In this document: positions 1 through 7,496 of the stretch, one piece after another | How the letters are laid out: each line of letters begins with the position of its first letter | Position numbering within the stretch: the first letter of the stretch is position 1 | From: Gemmatimonas sp. | GTDB lineage: Bacteria; Gemmatimonadota; Gemmatimonadetes; Gemmatimonadales; Gemmatimonadaceae | Direction: 5' to 3' | Length of the DNA stretch: 64,000 nt | Assembly (NCBI GenBank): GCA_023910675.1 | Contig: JAAVWC010000012.1 | Coordinates: forward strand, 1 to 64,000 | Translations under genes and position numbers: made by a program | The notes under the pieces: generated by a model | Told to the model about the DNA's origin: nothing | Database searches by the model: none | The model's input: the letters and a program-made list of their open reading frames with translations, nothing else

Positions 1-145
1 AAATCGAGGGGGGTATCCACGCGTACGCTCTCGCCTGAGGAGGAAGACCGCGCAGGGCCACACCCGTGGCGCTGCGAACCGGCCGAATATCTCTCCTGAA
101 ACGCGCGGGGGCGAGGGGATGCTGACGCGAACGTGAGCGCGAACG

Positions 146-889
146 TCAGCGCATGTGCGTCTCCGTTGGTGCCGCTGGCGCACCCGCGGGTTGAATGCGG
201 AACACAAACGCCTGCTGAACCAGCTGCGGCACGCGTCGCCCCGCAAACATCGCGGCCTTGTACTTCATGCGCGGCAACGCCTGGCGCACCGCCTTCACGA
301 ACTGCGCGTCTACTTTCTCGAGCACCTGCATGGTGAGCGTGTCGGCGTAGCCCGTGCTGTCGACGATGAACTGCGCGTACACCACCCCCTGCACGCCTTT
401 GCTCATGAGCTCCGGCGGATACACCGGCCCCTCAGCGCTGGGGTCGAGCGCGGCGGTCGAGTCCACCTCGATCTCCGTCATCGCGCGCGGCGAATCGCTG
501 GGCGACGTCTCCGCCGTCTCCTCCACCACGAGCTTGCTGCCCCCCTCGGCGAGCGGCACGGGCTGCGCTCCGCGGTCGGTGGGGAGTACCCGTTCGGTGA
601 TGGGGACCGGCGCCCCCCCGCCCAGCCCCACGAACGACAGACGCTCCTGCGCCGGCGGTGGCGTCGCCTGCCGGAACGGCGCCAAAAACGACACCGACTG
701 ATCGGCCTGCGGCCCAGTCGAATGCGCCGACATCCAGCGCTCGAGCCAACCGCCCGCCACGAACGTCAGGATCACCACCGCTTCTGCACCAACACCCACC
801 GCCTGCTGCCACAGCGCCCGCCACGACGGGCGTCGTGTGGACTCGAAGGCGCGCACCCGTACGCGCGCCGCTCCCCTGGCCTCCGGCAT
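146..889 (-). CDS. TonB-like energy transducer protein
   Basis: A 247-residue protein with a short basic N-terminus, one membrane-spanning segment at about residues 29-48, a Pro/Ser-rich linker, and a TonB C-terminal domain at about 157-231. The domain starts with YPPELMSKGVQG, the usual pattern of the fold that touches TonB boxes of outer-membrane receptors. TonB proteins pass energy from the inner membrane to these receptors; no ExbB/ExbD gene is visible nearby. The ATG at 889 follows a strong AGGAGG-type ribosome site at about 895-899. It is divergent from the Rrf2 gene. The first 145 bases of the window hold nothing I can identify. Confidence 0.85.
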   Translation of the reverse strand: MPEARGAARVRVRAFESTRRPSWRALWQQAVGVGAEAVVILTFVAGGWLERWMSAHSTGPQADQSVSFLAPFRQATPPPAQERLSFVGLGGGAPVPITERVLPTDRGAQPVPLAEGGSKLVVEETAETSPSDSPRAMTEIEVDSTAALDPSAEGPVYPPELMSKGVQGVVYAQFIVDSTGYADTLTMQVLEKVDAQFVKAVRQALPRMKYKAAMFAGRRVPQLVQQAFVFRIQPAGAPAAPTETHMR

Positions 890-974
890 TTGGACCTCCT
901 GTGCTGAGGCAACGCCGCACTATTCGCTCGCGGTCGCCCCCACGCAAGAGAGGTTCACCCCCGTCCGGATTCCC

Positions 975-1002
975 TTGTATTTGCTACAGCGCAAGTTACA
1001 AT
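975..1002 (+). promoter_or_regulatory. Putative promoter with TTGTA...TACAA inverted repeat upstream of rrf2
   Basis: TTGTAT at 975-980 and TACAAT at 997-1002 are 16 bases apart, a plausible -35/-10 pair. They also form an inverted repeat, with the right half reading AGTTACAA. The ATG of the regulator follows 7 bases after the -10 box, so the transcript may have almost no leader. A second TTGTAAC half-site pair lies just downstream of the regulator gene, which suggests these are operator sites of the Rrf2 protein. Confidence 0.5.
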
Positions 1003-1008
1003 TAGAGG

Positions 1009-1488
1009 ATGAACTCCCGCCTGACCGTCGCCTCCCACGTGCTGGGGATGATCGCCTCCCTCGAACGCGAGGAAGGGCGCGGCGCGACGTCGGACGAACT
1101 GGCCAGCAGTGTGGGGACCAACGCCGTCGTCATTCGGCGCGTGCTGGGTCAGCTCAAGACCGCGGGCATCATCGACACACGGCGCGGTGCCGGCGGCGGC
1201 TCGGTGCTCAGCCGGGACCCGCGCGACATCACGCTCCGCGCGGTATACGAAGCGGTCGAGGACGACTGCGGCGGCCTCATCGGGCGCCACGCGGGCGCAC
1301 TGGGCGAGCACTGCCCCGTCGCCCCCGTTATCGCCGATTACCTCAATTCGCTGTACGTCGAAGCCGAAGAAGCGCTCAAGCGCACGCTCGCCGACGTCAC
1401 CGTCGACTCCATGTCGCGCGAAGTCATGGCGCGCGTACGTGGGTGTCACGGCGCGACCATGTCGGCCACCACCAGCCACGTCAGCTGA
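1009..1488 (+). CDS. Rrf2 family transcriptional regulator (YwnA-like)
   Basis: A 159-residue protein with an N-terminal winged helix-turn-helix (about 1-65) and the Rrf2 wing motif GAGGG at about 60-64. The segment EHCPVAPVIADYL near residue 100 matches the YwnA branch, which usually has a CPV motif there. Cysteines lie at about 87, 102 and 146. The spacing is unlike the three-cysteine iron-sulfur set of NsrR/IscR, so I would not predict a cluster. Family members usually repress their own gene and a neighbour; the TTGTA/TACAA repeats on both sides fit that. What it senses cannot be told from sequence. Confidence 0.85.
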   Translation: MNSRLTVASHVLGMIASLEREEGRGATSDELASSVGTNAVVIRRVLGQLKTAGIIDTRRGAGGGSVLSRDPRDITLRAVYEAVEDDCGGLIGRHAGALGEHCPVAPVIADYLNSLYVEAEEALKRTLADVTVDSMSREVMARVRGCHGATMSATTSHVS

Positions 1489-1527
1489 CCGTTTCGCATG
1501 CACCGAACACGCCGTGCCGCAGCTCAC

Positions 1528-1550
1528 TTTGTAACACTTACTGATACAAA
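1528..1550. promoter_or_regulatory. Second TTGTA/TACAA inverted repeat, putative Rrf2 operator
   Basis: TTTGTA at 1528-1533 and TACAAA at 1545-1550 form a perfect inverted repeat with an 11-base spacer; the left half reads TTGTAACA. It sits between the Rrf2 gene and the next coding region (ATG at 1561). It shares the TTGTAAC half-site with the repeat upstream of the regulator, so one regulator probably binds both. Confidence 0.5.
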
Positions 1551-1560
1551 TGTGTCGAAG

Positions 1561-2223
1561 ATGCTCCGTCTCCCGACGCGAGGGCGCCTGCTCGGCGCCA
1601 GCACCATCGGCACCATGCCTTCGGCGCTACGGCTCGCCGACCATGTGTCGTTACGCATTCCGGGCAACTCGCGCTTTGCCGCCGAACTGCACGGCCGCGA
1701 CACGGTCGAGCGCCATCTCGCCGCCATGGGCGTGCGCTGGGAACGGATGCGAAACACACGCGCCGCCTTCGCGCTGGGGCCCAACGAAGCGGCGTGGCTG
1801 GTGCTGCTGACACCCGCGCCGTCGCAGACGCCCGTGTTTGCACTTGTCGCCGCCTCGCGCGACAGCAGCGGCGCGGTCACGGCGCTCGAACTGTTCATCC
1901 ACGATGAGCTGCGGCTCGCGCGGCAGTATCCGCGTGACGACGGCGTAGTGCGCACCTCGCTCGCCGCGCAACGGAACCTGCAGCAGGTACGGGCGATTCA
2001 TGGCACGGGTGGCCATACCCGCTTCCTGGCCGCGAGTCGCGGACGTGTGCTCGCCATTCTCGACGAGGTCGTACCCGCCGGTCACGCGCCTCAGCTCGTG
2101 CAATACCGATTCGATGCGTCGGGGCGTGTATCATCGCTCCACGCGGTGCTTTCGCAGGGACTGTCGTGCTGCAACTCCTCTGGTTCAAACGAGATCTACG
2201 CGTTCATGATCACGCCCCCCTAG
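1561..2223 (+). CDS. SnoaL-like (NTF2-fold) domain protein
   Basis: About 220 residues from the ATG at 1561. The stretch LADHVSLRIPGNSRFAAELH followed by GRDTVERHLAAMG matches SnoaL-like proteins, small cone-shaped NTF2-fold domains used as ligand pockets or enzymes; the substrate is unknown. I chose this ATG over upstream options because the putative Rrf2 operator (1528-1550) lies just before it. The last 58 bases overlap the photolyase gene in another frame, which is unusually long. The Cys/Ser-rich C-terminal tail within the overlap does not look conserved. Context suggests co-regulation with the Rrf2 gene and the photolyase. Confidence 0.65.
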   Translation: MLRLPTRGRLLGASTIGTMPSALRLADHVSLRIPGNSRFAAELHGRDTVERHLAAMGVRWERMRNTRAAFALGPNEAAWLVLLTPAPSQTPVFALVAASRDSSGAVTALELFIHDELRLARQYPRDDGVVRTSLAAQRNLQQVRAIHGTGGHTRFLAASRGRVLAILDEVVPAGHAPQLVQYRFDASGRVSSLHAVLSQGLSCCNSSGSNEIYAFMITPP

Positions 2224-3719
2224 CCGCCGCCGCGGCGGCGGGGCGTGTGCTGCCGGTGTACGTGCATGAGCCGGAGATGCTGCGCGCCGACGATCATGAT
2301 CCGCGACACGCGGCGTTCGTTCACGAATGCCTGCATGAGTTGCGTGACGCGCTGAGTGAACGCGGCGTACCACTGCTGGAGCTGCACGGGACGCTTCCAG
2401 AGGTATTCGACGCGCTCTGCGAGCAGCTGCCCGTTGGCGCGATCTACGCCCACGAGGAATGCGGTAACGGCATCAGCTACGCGCGCGACCGGCGCGTGCG
2501 TGCATGGGCCAAGGGGCGTGGCGTGGCGCTGCACGAGCTTCCGGGCAATGGCGTGGTGCGACGGCTCGCGTCGCGTGATGGCTGGCACGAACAGTGGCTG
2601 CAGCATGTGCGTGCGCCCCGCATCTGTGCGCCGCCTCACATGGTCGGCGCCACGGCCCACGAACTCTCGCTGGTGCCGCCGCAATTTGTGGCGCCACACG
2701 CGGATGTCTCGCGTGTCACCACGGTACCTGGCATGGTGAACCGGCAGCGTGGCGGACGCCGCAACGCCGAGCAATTGCTTCGCTCTTTTCTGCACGAGCG
2801 CGGCGAGCACTATCGCGTGGCCATGTCGAGCCCCAGCCACGCCATTGATGCCTGCAGCCGTCTGAGTGTACATCTCACATGGGGCACGCTGTCCGTGCGC
2901 GAGGCGTACCAGGGCGCACGCGGTCGTGCGGCGCAGCTTCGTGACGAACTCAAAGCACTCGGCCGCACATCACACGATAAGCCGCCGCGCGAATCGCTTA
3001 CACGCAGGCAGCAATCGTTGGTGAGCTTTGCGTCGCGTCTCGAGTGGCGCGACCATTTCGTGCAGAAGCTCGAATCGGAACCCGCACTGGAATACCGCGC
3101 GTACGCGTCGCTCTTCGACAACGTCTGGCCGTTGGCGCCACAGGCCGAACGGTTGGACGCCTGGCGCGAAGGGCGCACCGGGTACCCGCTGGTGGACGCC
3201 TGCATGCGCAGTGTGCACGCCACCGGCTGGCTCACCTTTCGCATGCGAGCCATGGTGATGAGCTTCGCGTCGCACTACCTGTGGCTGCATTGGCGCCCAG
3301 CGGGGCTCGTATTGGCGCGGGCCTTTACCGATTACGAGCCGGGCATTCATTGGACGCAGTGCCAGATGCAGGCCGGTGTGACGGGAATCAATACCATCCG
3401 CATCTACAACCCCATCAAGCAGGCCGCCGAGCATGATGCGGCGGGTGCGTTCGTCCGGCAGTGGGTGCCGGAGCTGGCCGCGCTTTCCACGGCGGACCTG
3501 CTGCGCCCGTGGGACGCCCCACCGCTCATGCAGCAGATGCATGGGGTGCACATTGGTCGTGACTATCCGTCGCCCATTGTGCCGCACGACGCATCGTATG
3601 CGCACGCGCGGGACACGTTGCACGCGCTCAAGCAATCGGCGCAGCAGCAAGGCGTGTCTCGCCGTGTGTGGCAGCAGCATGGCTCGCGGAAGACGCCGCT
3701 TAACGCCCCTACTCGGTAG
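2166..3719 (+). CDS. Cryptochrome/photolyase family flavoprotein
   Basis: A 517-residue protein. The N-terminal alpha/beta antenna domain begins LQLLWFKRDLRVHDHAPL, the hallmark of the family. The FAD-binding helical domain in the C-terminal half contains GYPLVDACMRSVHATGWLTF and FTDYEPGIHWTQCQMQAG followed by GVTGINTIRIYNP. In CPD photolyases this last region usually reads like NWQW...TGTDAAPYFRIFNP; here it reads TGINTIRIYNP, as in a distinct bacterial branch, so the lesion type (CPD or 6-4) or a signalling role is open. The start is a GTG with AGGGA just upstream, inside the preceding gene. It probably repairs UV lesions in DNA using blue light. Confidence 0.88.
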   Translation: MLQLLWFKRDLRVHDHAPLAAAAAAGRVLPVYVHEPEMLRADDHDPRHAAFVHECLHELRDALSERGVPLLELHGTLPEVFDALCEQLPVGAIYAHEECGNGISYARDRRVRAWAKGRGVALHELPGNGVVRRLASRDGWHEQWLQHVRAPRICAPPHMVGATAHELSLVPPQFVAPHADVSRVTTVPGMVNRQRGGRRNAEQLLRSFLHERGEHYRVAMSSPSHAIDACSRLSVHLTWGTLSVREAYQGARGRAAQLRDELKALGRTSHDKPPRESLTRRQQSLVSFASRLEWRDHFVQKLESEPALEYRAYASLFDNVWPLAPQAERLDAWREGRTGYPLVDACMRSVHATGWLTFRMRAMVMSFASHYLWLHWRPAGLVLARAFTDYEPGIHWTQCQMQAGVTGINTIRIYNPIKQAAEHDAAGAFVRQWVPELAALSTADLLRPWDAPPLMQQMHGVHIGRDYPSPIVPHDASYAHARDTLHALKQSAQQQGVSRRVWQQHGSRKTPLNAPTR

Positions 3720-3761
3720 CGGGGTCTGGTTCGAGTTTCCCCCAACCAAGATAAACCGATC

Positions 3762-3790
3762 TTGACAGACTGTATCCGAACGGATACTCT
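3762..3790 (+). promoter_or_regulatory. Toxin-antitoxin promoter with palindromic operator
   Basis: TTGACA at 3762-3767 is a consensus -35 box and TACTCT at 3785-3790 a -10 box, 17 bases apart. A perfect 7-2-7 palindrome, GTATCCG-AA-CGGATAC (3772-3787), fills the spacer and runs into the -10. A repressor bound there would block polymerase, as expected for auto-regulated toxin-antitoxin operons. The toxin ATG lies only 5 bases after the -10 box, so the mRNA would start at or next to the start codon. Confidence 0.7.
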
Positions 3791-3795
3791 TTGAC

Positions 3796-4098
3796 ATGCA
3801 CGTCTTTCTGCGGACCGCAGAGTTCGACGAGTGGCTGAAGGCCCTCCGCGACCCAATTGGAAAGGCGCGCATTCTTGCTCGCCTTCGCGCAGCCGAGCTC
3901 GGCCACTTCGGCGATCACGCGGCCGTTGGCGACGCCGTATTCGAACTTCGGATCCATGCGGGTCCGGGATATCGGGTGTACTACTGACGGCAAGGCAGCG
4001 TGACGTACTGGTTGTTGTGCGGCGGCGACAAGGGTACCCAGCGTCGAGACATTCGGCAGGCCAAAGCACTGCGTTCAAAACTGGAGACTGAACCATGA
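3796..4098 (+). pseudogene. HigB/RelE-type addiction toxin, interrupted by an in-frame TGA
   Basis: The first 63 codons match the upstream toxin family (HI1419/TIGR02683 type, RelE/HigB fold): FDEWLKALRD, ARILARLRAAELGHFGD and FELRIHAGPGYRVYY. A TGA at 3985-3987 then stops translation. The same frame continues with RQGSVTYWLLCGGDKGTQ and RDIRQAKALRSKLETEP to a TGA at 4096-4098, exactly the usual C-terminal half. That second stop overlaps the antitoxin ATG (ATGA), the normal junction for such pairs. The ancestral protein was therefore about 100 residues and has been cut by one nonsense mutation. The last beta strands and catalytic residues are lost, so the product is probably inactive. A sequencing error cannot be excluded. 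Confidence 0.85.
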
Positions 4099-4388
4099 AG
4101 AAGCCCGCCGTATTTGATGCAGCCGACTACCTCGATAACGAGGAAGTGATTGCCGAGTATCTGAACGTGGCTTTGGCTAGCGAACATCCCGATCTGTTCC
4201 TGCAAGCCATCGCCGATGTGGCAAAGGCGCGCGGGATGGCGCGGCTGGCGAAGGATACGGGTCTCGGTCGCGAGAGCCTCTACAAAGCTCTCGCGCCAGG
4301 TGCGAAACCACGTTACGACACTGTCTTGAAGCTGATCCGCGCCTTGGGTGTCGAGCTCCAGATGACGCCGGTCCCGCGCAAAGCCTAA
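4095..4388 (+). CDS. HI1420-type (HigA-like) addiction module antitoxin
   Basis: A 97-residue helix-turn-helix protein of the downstream-antidote family (HI1420/TIGR02684 type). It has the usual FDAADYLDNEEVIAEYLNVA opening, then GMARLAKDTGLGRESLYKAL as the DNA-binding helices, and ends with KLIRALGVELQMTP. It normally binds and neutralises the toxin encoded just upstream and represses the shared promoter, probably at the palindrome at 3772-3787. The frame is intact although its toxin gene carries a stop codon, so it may persist as a solitary repressor or anti-addiction remnant. Confidence 0.85.
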   Translation: MKKPAVFDAADYLDNEEVIAEYLNVALASEHPDLFLQAIADVAKARGMARLAKDTGLGRESLYKALAPGAKPRYDTVLKLIRALGVELQMTPVPRKA

Positions 4389-4415
4389 CGGTGTTTGCCG
4401 GACGAGCAGAGCGGC

Positions 4416-5266
4416 CTACGGCTCCGCCCCCGCACAAGGCAAGACCGTCCCCGGCAATTGCGTGGCCGGCCGCCACCGGGGCGCCGTTCGAATGGTCACT
4501 CGCTCCACATCCGGCGGCGCAGTGGTGAACTCCCAGGCCAGCATGTGCTGCAACTCGGCGCCGTGACTCACGCGCGTACCCTGCCGCGGCTTCTGCCAGT
4601 TGATGGCGCACACCGACTGCAGAATGGACAACCCCGGGGCGATCTCCACGAAGGTGCTGTGGGCAATCACACTGCGCACGCTGCGCAGCGCCGACGGTAA
4701 GCGGTCGGGGCGACTCAGCTCCAGCTCCATGCGACGCAGCTGCGCCGTCGCGCTGTCCAGAAAGAACGCGCCGTGCACATCGGGGGTACGCAACCGTTCG
4801 CTGGCGCGGACATCGAGCCGGAACCACGTTTCGTTCCCCTGCGTCGAGGCACCGGCGTAGGTGAAGCAATGGTTGTTCACGAACGCCGGGTCAGCCAGAT
4901 CGATGATCGACGGGATGGCCATGAACGTTTCGCGAACCTCCGGGAATCGCTGGCTGTCCGGCAAGCTGGGCGACGTGCAGCGGTTGGTGGGGCGCGCCGT
5001 CATGCCCGTGAGGCGTACCGGTACCCGCCGCAACGAAATCGACAATGCGAGCGTGCCGTTGGCCACCACCACGACTTGCTGGCGCTGCGGCACAAAGCCA
5101 ATGCGGCGCACCACCAGCTCGTGCGTGCCAGCGGGGACCGTCGGCACCAGGAACTGCCCTTCGGCGCCCGAGAACCGTTCGTGCCGGTGGCGACGGGCTG
5201 AGCAGCGGCCGTCCGACACGACCACGCCATGCCCAACGCTGTCAGCGCTGCGAAGACACCCCGCAC
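4416..5266 (-). pseudogene. Secreted carboxypeptidase-regulatory-like protein, 5' end frameshifted and partly deleted
   Basis: The body reads in one frame: EGQFLVPTVPAGTHELVVRR is the second half of a carboxypeptidase-regulatory-like (transthyretin-fold) repeat, followed by about 200 residues of unknown function ending near 4416. The signal peptide, MRGVFAALTALGMAWSC then RTAAAQ, is encoded in a different frame starting at 5266. Only about ten codons separate it from EGQF, where an intact domain would have some 25 residues. I infer a small deletion with a frameshift at about 5160-5197. The main frame has its own ATG at 5276, but this would give a protein without an export signal. The gene probably no longer works. 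Confidence 0.65.
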
Positions 5267-5475
5267 CGGTCACCATCCATTCGCGAAGGAAATCACCTGA
5301 CGATCAACTGAACAATAAAGGCGCTCCCGCAAAGAGCGAGTTCGCGAACGGCATGTCCCATAAGCGGATCGTAGGGCATTTTCGGGCAGGCGCAGCACCG
5401 CCACCATTGCCCCACACCGCCGGCGTCAACAAACTCCACGGAGCCGTCGTCGTCTCCCCCAGCTCAGACCACGCC

Positions 5476-5691
5476 ATGACCACGCCCCCGCCTCCCGCCC
5501 CCGGCCGTATTGGCTGGGTCGACCTTACCGTCGACGGCGCCCCCCGCATCCGTGACTTCTACACGGCCGTGACCGGCTGGACGGCAGAAGGACTCTCGAT
5601 GGGCGACTACGACGATTACCTCATGAAAGCCCCGGACGGTACGCCGCAGGCGGGCGTCTGCGCCCTCTTCGAACCTGCCAACGATTCGTGA
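5476..5691 (+). pseudogene. VOC (glyoxalase-fold) protein with internal deletion
   Basis: Seventy-one codons. The start, GRIGWVDLTVDGAPRIRDFY and then YDDYLMKAPDGTPQAGVC, matches the first half of small VOC-family (glyoxalase/bleomycin-resistance fold) proteins, normally about 120-130 residues. Directly after GVC it reads ALFEPANDS, which is how such proteins end. The middle of about 50 residues, including the second beta-alpha-beta-beta-beta unit, is missing while the frame is kept. This looks like an in-frame deletion rather than a natural short protein. The stop overlaps a possible GTG of the next gene. Confidence 0.7.
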
Positions 5692-5702
5692 ATTCGTCTT
5701 CC

Positions 5703-7373
5703 ATGATGCTGCGCCTTTCCGCAGTCCCGCGCGCGATGATCACCGCGCTGCTGTTGTCCGCCTGCGCCCGCGCCACCACCACGCCCGAGCCTACGCCACA
5801 GCCTGCACCCCGCCCCGCAGCGCAGCCTGTGCAACAGCCGCCCATCACGGTCACACCGCCGGCGCCGGCACCCGCGCCCGTGGCCGTCGACAGCGCCGCG
5901 TCCAACTGGCACCGGCTCGACTACGACAGCGACAAGGTCCTTGGCGTGGGCTCCGAGCGCGCCATTCGCGAACTGCTCGCCGGACGGCAGCCGCAACGGG
6001 AAGTCACGGTGGCCGTCATTGACGGCGGCATCGACACCGCGCACACGTACCTGCGCTCGCGCCTTTGGAAGAACACGCGCGACGTGGCGGGCAATGGGCA
6101 GGACGACGACAAGAACGGTTTTATCGACGACAGCTGGGGGTGGAACTTCATGGTCACGCCCAGCGGTACGGCCGTGGGCGCCGAGACGTTCGAGCTCACA
6201 CGGTTGTACGCCGCTTGCCGCGGGCAGCCCGCCGGACGGGGCATTGCCAAGCCACCGGCCGCGCGCTGTGACTCGTTGGCGAGCAGCTATCTGGAGAAGT
6301 CCGCCGAGGTGAATGGCACGCTCGCGCAGATCTCCGAGATCGAACGCACGCTCACGCAGGTGAACAGCGCGCTGCAGCAGGCCATGGGGCCCGCCGCACT
6401 GACCAAGGCGCGCGTGCTCGCGTTCGCTCCCGCCAACGCCGCGCAGGCCAACGCGCGGCAAATGTGGCTGTCGCTCGACGCCAACGGCCTCAGCCTCGAG
6501 GCCATGGTCGACGCGAAAAAGGCGTACGACTCACAAGCGCGCTTTGGCCTCGATACTGCTTACTATCCGCGCGCCCTCAACGCCCCTGGCTCGGCCGACG
6601 TGACTGGCCCCGACGCGCTGCACGGCACACACGTGGCCGGCATCATTGGCGCCGAACGCAACGCCGCCAACGCGGTGCAAGGCATTGCGCCCAACGTGCG
6701 CCTCATGGCCGTGCGTGCGGTGCCCGACGGCGATGAGCGCGACGAAGATGTGGCGCGCGCCATTCGCTACGCCGTCGATAACGGCGCGCAGATCATCAAC
6801 ATGAGCTTCGGCAAGGCATACTCGCCGCGGAAGGCGGCGGTGGACAGCGCGGTGCGCTATGCCGCAACGAAGGGCGTGCTGCTCGTGCACGCCGCCGGTA
6901 ACGATGGCGAAAACAACGACATCGTCCCCTCGTACCCCACGCCGGCGCTGAGCGGCAACACGCGCGCGAGCAACTGGCTCGAAGTGGGCGCCAGCTCGTG
7001 GAAAGGCACCGCGTCGCTCGCCACCAGCTTCAGCAACTACGGCAAACAGAACGTCGATCTGTTCGCGCCCGGCGAAGACATTCTGAGCACGGCCCCCGGC
7101 GGCGGCGTGAAGCGCGAGAGCGGCACCAGCATGGCGGCGCCGGTGGTGTCGGGCGTCGCGGCACTGCTGCTCACGTATTTCCCCAAGCTCACCCCCGCCG
7201 AGGTGCGCGACATCATCCTGCAGTCGGTACGCACCTTTCCGGGGCTCAACGTGGCCCTGCCGGGCGGCGAGGGGCAGCAGGCCCCCTTTGCAGGGCTGTC
7301 GCGCACCGGCGGCGTCATCGACGCCTACGCCGCCGTGAAGCTGGCGCTGCAGCGTGAGGCGTTGCGCCCGTAA
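5703..7373 (+). CDS. S8 family serine peptidase, predicted lipoprotein
   Basis: A 556-residue subtilase. The N-terminus MMLRLSAVPRAMITALLLSAC is a lipoprotein signal with an LLSAC lipobox, followed by a Pro/Ala-rich linker. The catalytic triad is visible: Asp in VIDGGID (about 107), His in LHGTHVAG (about 307) and Ser in SGTSMAAP (about 476), with the oxyanion Asn in AAGND (about 400). About 150 residues are inserted between Asp and His, rich in helix-forming sequence, as in other subtilases of this type. It is likely an anchored protease acting in the periplasm or at the surface. I prefer ATG 5703 over GTG 5688 because it gives a compact signal peptide. Confidence 0.9.
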   Translation: MMLRLSAVPRAMITALLLSACARATTTPEPTPQPAPRPAAQPVQQPPITVTPPAPAPAPVAVDSAASNWHRLDYDSDKVLGVGSERAIRELLAGRQPQREVTVAVIDGGIDTAHTYLRSRLWKNTRDVAGNGQDDDKNGFIDDSWGWNFMVTPSGTAVGAETFELTRLYAACRGQPAGRGIAKPPAARCDSLASSYLEKSAEVNGTLAQISEIERTLTQVNSALQQAMGPAALTKARVLAFAPANAAQANARQMWLSLDANGLSLEAMVDAKKAYDSQARFGLDTAYYPRALNAPGSADVTGPDALHGTHVAGIIGAERNAANAVQGIAPNVRLMAVRAVPDGDERDEDVARAIRYAVDNGAQIINMSFGKAYSPRKAAVDSAVRYAATKGVLLVHAAGNDGENNDIVPSYPTPALSGNTRASNWLEVGASSWKGTASLATSFSNYGKQNVDLFAPGEDILSTAPGGGVKRESGTSMAAPVVSGVAALLLTYFPKLTPAEVRDIILQSVRTFPGLNVALPGGEGQQAPFAGLSRTGGVIDAYAAVKLALQREALRP

Positions 7374-7496
7374 TGCGGTGCGCCCGTAATGTCGTAGAGG
7401 GTATCCGCGGGGGGTAGCCGTTCGCGACAGGGGGTGGGTGCGATAGACTTCGGGAACGTTGGCCCCTGCCCTTTCCCACCCTCTGTCTTTCTCCCC

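Noticed and set aside
3985-3987. The toxin TGA as selenocysteine or other recoding
   Set aside because: No SECIS-like structure was seen after it, the toxin family does not use selenocysteine, and a simple nonsense mutation explains it.
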